From positions 28,795,960 through 28,859,959 of the forward strand of contig NC_092563.1 in NCBI RefSeq assembly GCF_037975245.1: a stretch of 64,000 nucleotides of DNA, read 5' to 3'. The position numbers and the translations under genes were made by a program. This document shows positions 17,100 to 36,431 of this stretch, piece after piece (the stretch's first letter is position 1; every line of letters begins with the position of its first letter). This DNA comes from Apostichopus japonicus (lineage: Eukaryota; Echinodermata; Holothuroidea; Aspidochirotida; Stichopodidae). The notes beneath the pieces are model-generated. The model was given only the letters and a program-made list of their open reading frames with translations, was not told the DNA's origin and searched no databases.

Positions 17100-18280
17100 A
17101 TTAAGTTTTTGGAAGAAATTTTGAGACTTTCTTTGGTTTTTTGGTGACCCATCTTTGGGTCTCAACACACAATTTGCGCCCCATTATCTTCTGTGACAAT
17201 CAAATTCATCTTTCATCACATCTTTTGCCAGTTATAGTGGATTACTCACCAAGAATTTTGTAGAAAGTTAGCGATGTGCAGATGATAACTACACTTCTCA
17301 TCCAGATTTTTAAGAAAGTTTTAACCGGTCATACCACAATGATCTGAACATTCTTCTATGATTTCTCCAGCCAGAGAGTAAGTTATCTAGGAAAAGTTGT
17401 GCTTAATAATTTATGCAAAGTATGTTGGACTTCTTGTATGTTGATGTAAATTGGTTGTTTCAGAACAGTCTTGCGATATCAAATGGTGGTTGTTTGACAT
17501 CTTAAAAAAAAGAAACCTCAGTTATTAACTTGTCCTACCTTGTTACACCACACTTAGGACGTGCAAAACTTTTTTTTCTGTAGCTTGCCAAGCTTTAAAG
17601 TATTGAACTTAAAAATGTATACAAGTAACCTATGAGGCTGTTTTAGTGTTCAATGTTTTTCAGTTATACACCCTTGTAAGGGTAATTTCTTGTTGCACGG
17701 CTCCGGGTGAGGTAGAAACATGATTGTCAAGGGAATTATTTGTGATATAATCTGTACTGGATTAACATCACATTTAAAAGTCTACCTTAAAGCCAAAGAT
17801 AAATATTATCTTAAAACCAATATTTGTTAGATTTGCCTTGCTTGGTGATGAAAATAAAACACTTTTCAAGATTGGAGTATAAAATTAACCATGATAAAAA
17901 TTCTGGATTTTGTTAGCCTGAAAAACATTTTTTTCTTTTTTTTGGGGGGGGGGGGGGAATCGCCCCTTAAATCAGTACGAGACAACTCTCTTTGATATAC
18001 TGACTGTACTGTATCTATCACTTAAGTTCTTTTTTTAAACAATAATCAGTGCAATCAGACATAATTCTTGTAATCCATTTTCTTTGGAACAAGAAAGAGT
18101 ACAAATGATGCATATTGGTCACATCGCAAGTAAAACTCTTTGGTTACAGAATAATCATCTTTGAATTCCTTCATTTCTCGTAATGTCTTGAGTAACTTAT
18201 AATGACACTTAAGTGCAAAGAACTTAATGCAAGAACGTGCCGGTGTTCTTTGTAATATCATGCTCTCCCTAGGAGTAAAT
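17100..18280. other. Spacer after gene 2, nothing recognised
   Basis: AT-rich sequence with a poly-G run near 17944-17957 and no credible open frame. I see no exon, RNA gene or mobile element. Confidence 0.5.
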
Positions 18281-18929
18281 AGAGGATTTCAAAAGGAAGG
18301 GTTGGGCCCTTGAAACCCACTCACATGTAGTGGTGGGGGGGGGGTGGGGTCCTCCCTCAGAAAATCAAAATTGTAGACGAGAAATAGTGCTTTAAGAGGC
18401 ATAAGCTATTAAACAGGACTTCACACAATGTTATGCCAATAATGACTCACCTCCCCCCCCCCCCACCCCTATGATGCGCTTCTACTCCCTCTGTGAATAT
18501 CCTGGTGTGCAAAACCACGACAGAGTATGGAAAGTACGCGAAACGGAATGAACTCAGTACAAACGTGTAGGTGCGGTATGTGCTCAAACGATTTCAACTG
18601 ATGAGACCAGATCTAGGATAACAATGAGATAGGTGTGATCTGCCATCAGGTGCAATAGTTAACGTTATATAGGGTCAGAGGTTGATGCCAAGGACGATCA
18701 AAAGATAGAAACGCGGATGAAACCAGGTTTTCAGGTATGAAAAATGTTACTGTAATATGGTCTATCATAACGCGTGTGTAGAATTGTGCTATGAAACCAA
18801 CTGTGGCTGGTCTCGAACTCGACCGTGTCGTCGGGGAACATGACGCATTTTGGGATGGGGGCGACCACCCGCCCCCCCCCCATTCAGCATTTTTTTAAAT
18901 GATATCGCTAAGTCATTTCAAAATAGAAA

Positions 18930-19105
18930 GTGCTTAGAGGCAACTTACAAGGCCTTGGAAGTGTCATTTCCAGTGATCTGGGAGACATTTTCGGCCAAAA
19001 TTTGCTTGTACGCTTCGCGCCAACCCATGGTGGCGCTACGCTTAGATAATTTGCCCACAGGCTTCGCCCCTCCCTTGGCAAATTCCTCGCTACGCGCCTG
19101 TTCGA
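18930..19105 (+). repeat. End-module fragment related to the 720-bp TIR element
   Basis: It shares CTTGTACGCTTCGCGCCAAC, ATGGTGGCGCTACGCTTAGATA and a terminal CGCTACGCGCCTG with the sequences at 20395-20529 and 41155-41287. Only this end is recognisable. Confidence 0.6.
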
Positions 19106-19184
19106 ATTTGTAACGCAAACAGCAGATATCACATCATATCAGTGAGCATGAAAATGGCGTTCCAGGATGAAAAGCCTCAAAACT

Positions 19185-19855
19185 GTCCGACTTGCCTGAA
19201 AAAATAACCAAAAATTTTCACAAGCTTCGCGCGCGTTCAACGTGTTCATGTCAATATCATATAAGCAAGCATCGGTTATTACATCGCATGCCATCATGTA
19301 CCGTACGGTCCGTTAAAATTGCACAGTATACCGCGGGATGCTAATGTAAACAACGACATGTCACATGTAGATGTATAAAAAGCATGGAGGTCCAATTATG
19401 TCAAAACTCTCTTTTACATTAGTAATGGCGAATTAGGGCCTGCACCCCCACCGCGCAGTAGCGGAGCGTCCATATAGTCAGGGGGGCGAATGCCCCCCTG
19501 ACGGACTCAAATGGACTGCTGGCGCCTTTTTCAGCTCTTTACCACTTTTACTTATTCTAGATTATTGACTTTTTTATTGCGCTCTCATCTACTTATTGAC
19601 ATTTGTCACATTTTGTTGGTGTAATTTGGCGATGACACCTTATTCTTCGTTTATCTGCAAATTAGCCAGGCCCGGAAAGGGTCATTTCCGGCGATCTAGG
19701 GAGTATCTTTACTCAAAAATTTTCTGTACGCTACGCGCAAACCAGTGGTGGCGCTCCGCTTAGATAGTGTCGAAAGCGCCCCTTCAGACCATTCTCGCCA
19801 CTCCTGACCAATACCCCTAGATCCGCCACTGCCGCCGCGCCTCCTACGCCTATGT
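19185..19855 (+). mobile_element. Repeat F2, second copy of the composite element, with nested MITE
   Basis: The left part matches 641-760 (GACTTGCC.GAAAAA, GCGCGTTC, ATATCATATA, GGTTATTACATC). The right end CGCCTCCTACGCCTATG matches the right end at 1631-1647. The MITE at 19456-19831 interrupts it. The left terminus is not clear. Confidence 0.55.
19456..19831 (-). mobile_element. 376-bp hAT-like MITE, copy D (nested)
   Basis: It is the inverted homologue of 900-1290 over its whole length, with ends CAGTAGCGGAGC and TCCGCCACTG. The flanks CCACCGCG (19448-19455) and CCGCCGCG (19832-19839) are an 8-bp duplication with one mismatch. It lies in repeat F2, just as copy C lies in repeat F1, but at another site and in the other orientation. 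Confidence 0.8.
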
Positions 19856-20394
19856 GTGTAGTGTTCGGTTTCGGAAATATCTGCTATTTTTTCATTTCCT
19901 TCAACCAAGTTTTATATAATAGCCGTTATAAGAGGTTTAATATTTGTACACCAATAAATTAACTGTGTCAGAATTTTCGAAAATTTCTGACCAACATTCT
20001 ACATCACACTTCCCTCTACTCGTGCAATTTTGACCGGTCTGTTAGGGGTTGAAGGAAGTTTTTTCTATATTGGTTGTCCCATAGATGAAATTTTGTACAA
20101 CATTGTGGGTATGTTTTGAAGTGAGTTTATTCACGAGAAACGTGAATTTTCAAATTCTGAACAAATATGGGGCTTAAAACCTTGAAAAATGGGGCTGACG
20201 GGTATTGTGGGCCGCGACGTAGAATCACCTACAAAAGCAAAGACCCACAGGAGATGCGATCAGGTCGAACATAATGTGTGCCGGGTTGACAATCTTCAAA
20301 AAGGTTATGGATGGAAAAAAAAAACTATTAGGAAATACTTGAGTTCTCAGGCAAAAAGTGTACATCTGGTTGGTCATTTCAAGCCCGAGAAGTG

Positions 20395-20529
20395 CCGTTT
20401 CCGGTGATCTGGGGGGTTTCAAAACAAGAAATTTTCTTGTACGCTGCGCGCCAACCGATGGTGGCGCTCCGCTTAGATAGTAATTCGCGCCCCCCCCCCC
20501 CGGGTTTGAAAATCCTGGATACGCGCCTG
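20395..20529 (+). repeat. End-module fragment related to the 720-bp TIR element
   Basis: It shares TTTCCGGTGATCTGGGG, TTTTCTTGTACGCTGCGCGCC, GATGGTGGCGCTCCGCTTAG and a terminal TCCTGGATACGCGCCTG with 41155-41287. A poly-C run interrupts it. Confidence 0.6.
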
Positions 20530-21639
20530 CTGTACCTATACAAACGACTCAAATAATTGTTAATATTTCATTCAGCTTGCTTACGTTTTCAGGATAGAGA
20601 CTGGGCCGACATGTGCTATAGGGTGGACTTGATGTGCGCCCCCCCCCCCATAAGCATGTAAGCATACCACTGCCGGTTGGTGGGACTGCATTTATTCGGC
20701 ATATGCCGATTTCTATGTGCAACAGCTGGGAAGCTCAGCTATGTTGGACAATAGCTTTCACATGTTAAGTGGGCAGTTTTGCAAATTACAAGCTTTCAGC
20801 ATTGCATATCTTTCTCCGAGGGTTTGAAAAAAAGAGTAAAAACCAGCCTGAAATTGGTACAATGTTACAAGAAAAAGGTCAAAATCATTGGTGAGGGGTG
20901 CGATTTTCCTGATAATGGTTTACGATGACAATATGCTGACAATGTTTAAATGGCGCCACCGTTTACATTTCAAGCGCGTGATGAAGGGCGAGAGGATCCT
21001 CAAATTTAAAATCAGTTCTACTGGGTTCAACATTTAAATACATCTAGCTAGCTATCATTCAGTGGCGTAGCCAGCGGGGGGGGGGGGGGGGCAGGGGGCG
21101 GGATCCCCAGTTGAAATGCTCGCTCCCCACTTGCCCCCCCCCCCCAAATGGAATTATTGACTGAGAAAAAAAAAACTTGAATGCACACTAAATATGTTGC
21201 TGGGCCTATGTGCATATTACCATGGTATTTATGCAATTTTTATTCTTTACCTTTTACCTAATTCTCTATCTGCGAAATTGGGTGGCCAAAATAAAATCAC
21301 TTCCATGGGAACATTGCCTTGAAAAAGAATTTAACCCAAGCAGCAGCGCAAAAAAACGCCACTGTCTCTGTATTGTCAAATGTGGAAACGGGTTGGCAAT
21401 TTAAATAAACGGTCTCCGCGGCACTCACAAGCGAAGGCTACGTTCAGTTGATGTTCACAAGGTTATCCTGGATCCCTGGATTGTGTTCCGAAATGATTCA
21501 CACGTGAATGACGTGTATGGCAGAATGAATATCACAGTATTTAGAAACAATTTGCATTTTGACTGAAACTTACAACATGTTTTGCTACGCCTACGTACGG
21601 AAGCGTAGAAGGGACATTGCATTGACGAGTTACCAACTT

Positions 21640-22045
21640 GACAAAACGACAATTATCTGCAAATTGACGAGTTGACGAGATGGTAACGTGACAAAATTCA
21701 GAAAATTGACGTTTTGACGACATAACGGATCTCGTCAATGCATCAATTTTCTGCAAATTGACGAGTTGCACACTTACTACCATCTCGACAAAATGACAAA
21801 AATCAGAAAATTGACGTTTTGACGAGATAACGGATCTCGTCAATGCAACAATTTTCTGATTTTTGTCATTTTGTCGAGATGGTAGTAAGTGTGCAACTCG
21901 TTAATTTGCAGAAAATTGATGCATTGACGAGATCCGTTATCTCGTCAAAACGACAATTTTCTGATTTTTGTCATCTTGTCGAGATGGTAGTAAGTGTGTA
22001 ACTCGTCAATTTGCAGAAAATTGCTGCATTGACGAGATCCGTTAA
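21640..22045. repeat. ~400-bp near-perfect palindrome of GACGAG/CTCGTC units
   Basis: A left arm, best matched at about 21741-21815, is nearly the exact reverse complement of about 21849-21923. They are separated by a loop of about 35 bp. The pairing continues outward with a second, more diverged unit on each side. Each arm reads as repeats of a module that includes AAATTGACGAGTTG, TGGTAGTAAGTGTG in reverse, and GATCCGTTATCTCGTC. It can form a very long hairpin. No open frame is credible. Confidence 0.8.
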
Positions 22046-22599
22046 CTCGTCAAAACGTTAAACTCGTCATTAGTAAAATAATTGTAAAAACAAAATTTAG
22101 TCAAGTGTGCAGTCGCAGAACGGAACTAACCAGTATTTCAGGTGGGCCAGTGTAAAGTGGAATATGCTAGATCGATCTAGCCTAGCACTCTTTCGTAAAG
22201 TAAGTAAATTTCATCTAAGAAAAAGCTACATTTTTGAAAATAAAATTGATTTAAAAAGTGCTTCTAAGTATCACCATTTTACATCTAAAGCACCTTAGGC
22301 ATTTGAAAATTTTCCAAAGGGGGAGGGGGACACCCCCTTAGACCCCTCCCCCATATCAGTCTCGCAATAAATGTCCCTGATTCCACTCAGGCAAATATGG
22401 TCACCTTACCATAGGGCGAAGCCCTTTGGAGCTGCATCCTTTGAGATATTTCTTGTTTCCCTTAGCGGTTTTAAATCCACAAAACTCAGCGTCAGAAAGA
22501 GTGTGAAAAAATACAAAACATTGGGGAACGGTAACCCCTTCCCCCTTGGCGACGCCACTGTATGCAGGCTCTATATTGAGTGAATTTGACAACTACCGA

Positions 22600-24200
22600 G
22601 CAAACGTTCAAGGTTACTTTTGTCAATATTACTAATTTGCTAAATTGATCTGAGGCGCATCTACCATCTTTGTTATGGGATGATTGGGGGGGGGGGGTGC
22701 ATAGGTGTTATTTCGTCCCGGGACAGATCCTTTGATGTTGAAGAATATTCAATTATTTACCTGTACTATAATGACACGTTATACATTTATGTACTGTAAT
22801 TTAGGATTTGTTGGGGGGGGGGGGGTTACTCTGTCTATTATGGGGGGGGGGGGTGAGGCCTTCTCTTCGCAGATATGATCTCAAAGCTTCGTTAGCATCA
22901 GCTGACAAGCAAACTATAATATCCGTGAATGTGATAGCTGCACTTTCAAATTTCCATACCAGGACAGTTTTGGAACGTTTTGAAAAATCCTTTTCCAAAT
23001 ATTAACCAAGTATAAAAGGTGTGCTGGTGCATCAGTCTTATTCTGAATGCCGACCGAATCTTCATTCCAGGAAATACCCGCACTATTTATGTTGTCATTT
23101 ATAAACACACTAATATATATGTGTTAAAATTATGACGATTTCTGCAAACATGCAATATTGCAGGGGCAAAAACAGCGAAGACAGCCTTCTTTTCTCTCGT
23201 ATGATGGTGATTTAGGTCGGTATAAGTTGGGTTTATTAACTGAAACATACAGCTAGTATTACCTGCAAGACTACTTAAAGAAGAAGCGCTTTCCTTCCTA
23301 TTTTTACTTGCCAATAGTGGAGAATCATATTCTTTCTCAATGTATTGATAACTGCAACCCATTCAGCGATCTCGCGTCTATGTTGTCAATGGCAACAACC
23401 CTGTGTACCATTACGCGACTATTCAAATTCAGCTTAGGGTAAGTTAAGGAGATTTTTTTTTATAATTTCCTACATCAGATAGTACGGAGTGCGTGCTAAA
23501 CAAGCTTTCAGCACAGTGTTCACAATGGTTGTCTTTCCTATCCAAATGTTTACTCTCGATAATCACTTTGGTGATTAACACAATAAACATATTGTGCATA
23601 ACAACGTGGTCCAACTCTGGTTTCTTAACAATCGGAAAACGTCTTATCACATGGCGATATTTAGTGAGTGTCAGTGAACACTATCTAACAGTATTTTACT
23701 CTGTTTTACGCCTCCCCTTCAGACCAGTGCGGTGCTGGAATTGTATTGTAGTTCCATACAAAATATAAAATGATCCAAAAATGCTTATTTCATGACTAAA
23801 ACTTTTACCTGTGATAAAGTTCTATTCTCTAAAGGAGACTTGACATAAATGAGCGAATCTACACACGTAATGAAACACATAAATAGAGATATACAGGTTT
23901 GTACAATAGGACAGTTGCCGTAGCAATCCCTGATGTGTTAGAACACATTTTCAACTTAGTGAAATGCACTCATTTAATTAGTCATGGGCATGTAAGCATA
24001 GAATTGGTAACAAACATTGAATATATAAAAACAAATATTGAAAGTATACCTGTCAGTGAATGTATATTTCGTCCATATGAAGTTTCTATCATTCCCTGAC
24101 GATTGCTGTACAAAAGTCCAAAACAGTTCAGTGGCTAAAAGCCTCCTGATAATCCTATTTTGCCATTTGGGTCTTTATTTATTAGTAGTATTATTTACTT
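22600..24200. other. Spacer before gene 3, nothing recognised
   Basis: Contains poly-G runs at about 22684-22697, 22813-22825 and 22841-22852, and only short unsupported open frames. No exon or RNA gene is recognised. Confidence 0.45.
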
Positions 24201-24478
24201 ATGGTGATCAAAATTAATTCTCCCAACATCATTCCACGTAACCATTGGCGGCGCTCGGGCGTTTCTGTGGTTACAATTACCTGGTTACTTGTGTTTTTCA
24301 AAGTGTACGATCTATATGCGGAGTGGGCACATATACACAACATACACACGTAACATAAGCTACGTGCGTTCGTTTCAGCTTACACTTCACGTTTGAAACA
24401 CATCAAAGTCAGGTCGAAAAGCGACAGGCTCTCGCCATTGTATCTTTGTTACCTTAAACACAACCAAATTCAACCAAA
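24200..24478 (+). promoter_or_regulatory. Upstream region of beta-tubulin gene 3
   Basis: An inverted CCAAT box (ATTGG, 24244-24248) sits in CCATTGGCGGCGC. ATTACCTGGTTAC at 24276-24288 reads on the minus strand as GTAACC-A-GGTAAT, one base off an RFX X-box (GTNRCC, 0-3, RGYAAC). It is about 190 nt before the ATG. No good TATA box is seen. Confidence 0.35.
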
Positions 24479-27564
<3,086 letters not shown>

Positions 27565-27797
27565 AGAAAATGCACACAAAACTCACACAACTACTTTTGC
27601 TATTTCTATTTATTGTCAGTCTTGGAAATGTTTTCTTAACATCATCATGAAAGTGATTCACAGGTCTTGTCTCCTATTTGTAATTTTGTCAAAATGTTCA
27701 TTAACTTCATTGTTATAATTCCAAAACTTAAAGAGAACAGTTTTAAAATTCATGCACCACAAGTGGCTTGTATTTTGCTCAAAGTCTTGATTTGTTA

Positions 27798-27803
27798 AAT
27801 AAA
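27798..27803 (+). other. Candidate polyadenylation signal, gene 3
   Basis: AATAAA, 234 nt after the stop codon and the first in the 3' flank. Confidence 0.5.
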
Positions 27804-27849
27804 AGGGTCTACCCATAAGATAACAATGTCTCAACTTAGTGTTTAAGAG

Positions 27850-30400
27850 TAAACCACTGTTTATTTTGTGAAACACTTCATATTGAAGTGATTTAAATGA
27901 AAAGTAAGAAGCGGGGTTGAATCATTAGTTTATATACTTATAATTGAAATATCACACATCAGGTCTACGTCATGTTTTTGCATGATGGTCACAAATCAAT
28001 TCATTGCGATTGCAATCAGGCAACAAAAAAAGACAACAAGTTGATTGATTTGGAGTTATGACCAAGTTATTTAATCTACATTGTCTGTATTGTCAAATGT
28101 TGTTGATGACTTTTTTCCCCTTTAAAAGAAAGATAAACCATGTTAGAATAATGTTCAAAATACTGTCAGCAGATGTAAGTGTAAAACGGTGGCTCCTTAT
28201 CTGCATTCACTTTGCTTACATAGATAACAACATCCGTTTAGTCAGTAACAGGCAAACATTTTATCACAATCTTTTACACATTCATACCTATGCAAGCTGA
28301 ACTCACGAAGAAAAGTACTTGGGGGTCACATGTGTATGATCTTGTGCCCACTTATTTATGGATTTATTTTACTTACTTTATTGTAATCTTTTTGTCTCGA
28401 GCATAAAAAGTTTCTCAATCATGTTCAGAAAATCGGATTTTTTTTTTTACACACTCAACCAAAGTTGAAATAATATCGCCTACAGAACAAACTTCTGAAT
28501 TTATTTCCCTCATTTATGTTCCGAATGGTAATTTAAAGACTTTCCCGCTACCAGTGTGTTATCCTTTCCCATCCCATTACAAAATAGCACTAAAAGGTAA
28601 TATGACAGAGTACTGAAGCTTGACGAACCAATAAGACACTACAAGGCTTTGGTCAGGGGACCAAATGAATGCCCCACCTCTCCCAAAGAGAAGAGAAATG
28701 TGACACTCTCTCCCTGCATCAGGAATAGTTCGTGCGAGCCAATAAAGCAGAACAAACAGGCTTTCTCGTTATGAAAGCATGTCTCTGCCTTCCCCATCCA
28801 TACACCGTCGTTAGTCGACGCGTCTGCTGATGAATACGAGTTTACTGTGTTCTACTCAAACATTTATCGAGACTGACCTTGCCTTACAAAACAAGCTCTG
28901 TCGTGTTTTCGCAGCGTATTAGATCTGCAAATTCATCTATACATAATTGATGTGTAGCGGGGAATTAACATAAAGTGATTCACTTTCAACGCTTTTTCCA
29001 AGGTCTTGCATTTAAAGTCACACTTCCCGCGGTATATACTGATCAAAAGGAACTGCATAGAAAATTGTCAATTCATGAAACCAAACAAAAAATGAGTCTA
29101 GACCTAAATAAAAGCTACTGGATTTGAGAAGAATTTAGACTTCTGAAATTGTAAAATTGTTGGTTTAAAGACATCACTTTATAGGTGTATATGTGTACGT
29201 TCAGTAGGGAATGGTGTGCACGGGTTCATGAACCTGACCAGCTTATCCGTTGTAACTATTGTGTGTTTGGGGAAGGGGGATGAGACCCGGTGACATACAC
29301 GAGGCGATTTCACGGCGCTAAGCACAAAATATAATTCGTACCACTTTATAATCACTTTGGCTGACAGATTACCCACACACCTTGAATGCTCTTTACAATG
29401 CCTTCCGTTGGTGAGTTCTTTTACAACACCACATATTAAAGGGGATGTCCGTACCCGTGCGATATTACGAGTAAAATAAGAATTGAACGATCTGGTCTCG
29501 ACTTCGTGGTAGACTTTGAGATATCTTTATCATGTCGAGGAAGGGGAATCACTAACCTCGTCGGTTTCTGGTCTTTATTTTTCTTAAGCCCTCATTGCCC
29601 ATGTTCATCTTGTTTTAAGTGGTACCGAGAGAATTCTATTTTGTTTACCTTTGACGTAATCTCCAATGATAAATATTATGGTAACTTGCGATGATTACGT
29701 GTCATTATGATGCTCTTAAAATAAAGGCCATTAATTGCATAAAATACGGATGTCGAACATAAAGAAGACTATTTAGTCAGGCACATTGGATATACATTTT
29801 GTCCATACTGAACTCCTCCCCATGATTACCTTTACGTTCTTACGGCCACATGCTGCTCCACAAATAAGCCTACGCTCGAAAATTGATATATAACATTGGA
29901 CCAGATTCCGCGCACAAGTCGATACTTCCTTGAAGTGACGCGCGTCATCACATGGCCCCATTTCCCATAGAATATCCTATCGTCAAGCCTCCACTAACAC
30001 GAAGAATGTTTGCGACAATAGCCCTGGAATTGTATATTATTTGATAAGTTCTGTATTCTGACTCTTAATCGTAACAAAGTTCAAGTGCATCATTTAAAAA
30101 TGACTTGTATAACTTTACAACGGATCGAACCACACATTTTATATCGGTTATTTGTGTGACGTTTTGAAGTGTTTTAGTACATAACAGTATATACTAGTAT
30201 TCAGGGTGATTACACAAGGTAGATGCATTTGTTAGGATATAACTCTCAATATTTGCAGTATGTGATAATTCCGTGATCGGGCGACGAATGTCAATAAAAA
30301 CGGCTGATATGATGAGTCCAAAGTCATCCCCTTTATGCAGCCACCAAGTCAGAGCATGACTGAAGCAATGCACGCGCAGACGTTCATATATGTGAGAATG
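27850..30400. other. Spacer between genes 3 and 4, nothing recognised
   Basis: AT-rich with short unsupported open frames. Several CCAAT motifs (for example around 28630 and 28740) occur, but no coding sequence follows them. No repeat family was recognised here. Confidence 0.45.
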
Positions 30401-30727
30401 TATGACTGATAACAGTACATCGGATTCTGTTTTTTTTTAAAGCGTGACGCTAACCAATTGTTTACACTTGTGCTATTGGCAAATAACTAAGTAATTTATT
30501 AAACAGTTTATAAAAAGCGCGGTGTATGCAGAAATTATCAGTAAAGAGTTAAGCGTTAGTCAATAAGTAAATAGACCACATGATATGCTCCACGTATTGC
30601 AATGTGACATGTTGTATAGATCTACACAGTGAAATCACACCACGACCAGTCTCTTGGAGTTATAACACGTGCCTTCATTGTTTCTAACGGAGACCAACTT
30701 AATTGCAAAATTCGTTAAATTATCAAA
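30400..30727 (+). promoter_or_regulatory. Upstream region of beta-tubulin gene 4 with TATA-like box
   Basis: TATAAAAAG at 30509-30517 is the best TATA match before any of the six genes. It is followed by GC-rich GCGCGG and preceded by CCAAT at 30454-30458. If used, transcription would start near 30540 and give a 5' leader of about 190 nt. The CCAAT-TATA spacing (about 55 bp) is plausible. Confidence 0.45.
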
Positions 30728-34157
<3,430 letters not shown>

Positions 34158-34287
34158 TTCAGTGATGATGCGAGGAAGCGGAATGTGACTAAACCGGTGG
34201 AATTCTTTTTCAAAATAGCTCATTAGTTAGAACAGTTAGTGTTACAGTGAAAGCAACAGGCTTGTTCATCGACATACTCGATGAGGT

Positions 34288-34316
34288 GGGTGGGGGAGGG
34301 GGTAGGAAGGGTGGGG
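34288..34316 (+). other. G-quadruplex motif in the gene 4 3' untranslated region
   Basis: Four or more G-runs (3, 5, 5, 3, 4) with loops of 1-6 nt lie on the sense strand, 131 nt after the stop codon. The motif meets the usual G3+N1-7 rule, and the mRNA could carry it. Confidence 0.6.
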
Positions 34317-35028
34317 TAAAGAAGGACATTAACTTCCTAAGACTATCATGATGATGAAAATTCATTTTGATCTTTTACTTTCCAATGTAAAAGGCCTTTG
34401 CCAAAACAATAATGCATGTTTTTATATCAATGCAAATTTTGCGATTAATGACGCCATGCAGTTCACATCACACATGTGGCATCACGACACATGGCTAAGA
34501 GATGGAATGATCTAGGGGATAGCTACAGGTTTACGTTGTTAACTTTCGGTACGGTGTTGGACGGTGTTGAAAAAGAAATCCTGAATTCAATGAAATTTGT
34601 CACAGTATCCCCCAGCTCCCCCTCTCAAAAGTTAATAGGTCGATTCGTTGATCGCCTACATTGTGTACTTTAGAATATCATGTGTGTTTGGATGGGGAGG
34701 GTGAGGGGAGGGGGTAGCTTTTGGTGCTCTGAGCTTGATTGAATACCGTATCATGTGTCTTTGCAGCTTTATGACACAGTGTCAGTCCAATTCATGATAA
34801 AGACTTTACCAAGAAACCATAGAAATATGTGTTTCCTTTGACGATAATTAGAATATTTTGAAAAGTTCGGTTGAAAAATTGGGAATTTACTGTTTATTTT
34901 ATTATTTTGATGTTACAATATGTGGTTTTACTATACGCGTGTACTACATAAAATCAGCCACATATATTGTTATACAAAATTGGTACATTATGGATTAGAT
35001 ATGATAATTCGTCTTTGCATGGAGTAGA

Positions 35029-35034
35029 AATAAA
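35029..35034 (+). other. Candidate polyadenylation signal, gene 4
   Basis: The first AATAAA after gene 4, 872 nt past the stop. The long distance makes a variant signal upstream quite possible. It lies just before the MITE at 35105. Confidence 0.3.
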
Positions 35035-35104
35035 CGGTATAAAATACAGTGTGAATTATATGATCAAACTTTATAGAACTTCATTGTAATACCATCTTAC
35101 ATGG

Positions 35105-35469
35105 CGAGGGCGTAGGAACCGGGGGGCTGGGGGCGCCAGCCCCCCCCCCCAGTGAAAAATATGGTGGGGCGGAAGTATCATTCCGCCCCCCGCTTCGTAA
35201 GTCAGAAAACCCCTTTTCATTTCCAAATGAGAAAAAAAATCTCATTTGGAGCACCAAATTGCATCTAAGGCCAGGTGAAAATGCAAAATTATTTACAAAA
35301 TGGAGTGGGTGGGTTGAAGTGTGCTATATTGCACCAAATTGCATCTGAGGCCACCTGGAAATGCAAAAAAATTCCAAAGGGGAGGGGGACACCCCCTCCC
35401 CTTAGACCCCTCCCCCAGGCCGGCCATCAGTCTTCAGCCCCCACTCAAAAGTCCCTTCCTACGCCACTG
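35105..35469 (+). mobile_element. 365-bp hAT-like MITE, copy B
   Basis: It is the same length as, and inverted relative to, the element at 174-538. A perfect 8-bp duplication, TTACATGG, lies at 35097-35104 and 35470-35477. Its ends are CGAGGGCGTAGG and CCTACGCCACTG. The internal landmarks match copy A, including the doubled GCACCAAATTGCATCT. It is non-autonomous. It sits between genes 4 and 5. Confidence 0.9.
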
Positions 35470-36340
35470 TTACATGGTATAAGACCTCAAATGGGAGCGC
35501 GGCCCCTTCGAAAATATGTTGGAAAGGAGGTTGTGATATAATTCACAAGGAACCCTACACAGGTTTGAGAGTAGGAGAGGGGGGGGGGGGATTAGACCAA
35601 AGTAAAGTGGTGTTGAAACTAACTAATCTCAAATGAAAATCATTGCTTGGAAAATTATTGGCCCACCGTTCTCAGCAGATGTCGTGAGCAATGCTTCAGA
35701 AGAGAGAAAATTTGACAAAACAACCTGGTGCATGAAACCAAAATCGTGTTGGTCTTTCCACTCGAATATTCTGCAACGGTGCAGGGATAAGCCTGAATAA
35801 CTCAATCAGTATAGGTTAATACTTTTGAAATCAGTCAATTAGGCCTACATAGGCTACGCCGTCTTTCGAACGTTGGATGAAGGGAGACTGATGTAAATAA
35901 GTCTTTATCTAAACCAAAATGCAACAAACGAAAATCTCGAAGATGTTTGCAAACTCTTGTTCATCTCCCATTGAATGCAAACCAATCCCCCGCAATATAA
36001 CTTGTTCAATGACCCAAGTGAAGACTGTTTTTTGGAAAGAGACTTCCCGTCCCTAAAATTACAACAGTATGACAAACAGTTAAGTTTCTAATGAATATGT
36101 TGACTGAGATTAACCGAATTTACGATACTAGGCAGCGACCAGGCCCGGATTAAGCACTGTTCTGTAAATGGAGGGTATATGAATACTGAGTAGGGAAGGA
36201 CTGAATTTTAGTTCAGATGTTTCATTTTTTGTTTTGAGTTTAGAAATGAATAATTTAAAGGTCTCATGTGGTCCCAAGTGACCTTCAATTTATTCCTTTT
36301 GTAAAACGTTTGGTAGATTTTACATTTTCTTCCAATTTTG

Positions 36341-36430
<90 letters not shown>

Positions 36431-36431
36431 G
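36341..36431. repeat. TA dinucleotide microsatellite
   Basis: About 45 TA units with one TG interruption, some 930 bp upstream of gene 5. Open frames across it on both strands are Tyr-Ile runs and not genes. Confidence 0.95.

Larger units (their letters stand above)
18280..22600. other. Mobile-element island between genes 2 and 3
   Basis: A dense patchwork of repeat fragments, G/C homopolymers and element ends. It includes the nested MITE at 19456-19831, the F2 repeat around it, two relatives of the 41155-41287 end module, an end-like CAGTGGCGTAGCCAG at 21060-21074, another end-like GACGCCACTG at 22551-22560, and a large palindrome at 21640-22045. No intact transposase or reverse transcriptase is visible. 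Confidence 0.65.

Noticed and set aside
21060-22560. One 1.5-kb hAT-like element from CAGTGGCGTAGCCAG to GACGCCACTG
   Set aside because: The ends look compatible, but the flanking 8-mers (CTATCATT and TATGCAGG) do not match, so the two ends probably belong to different copies.
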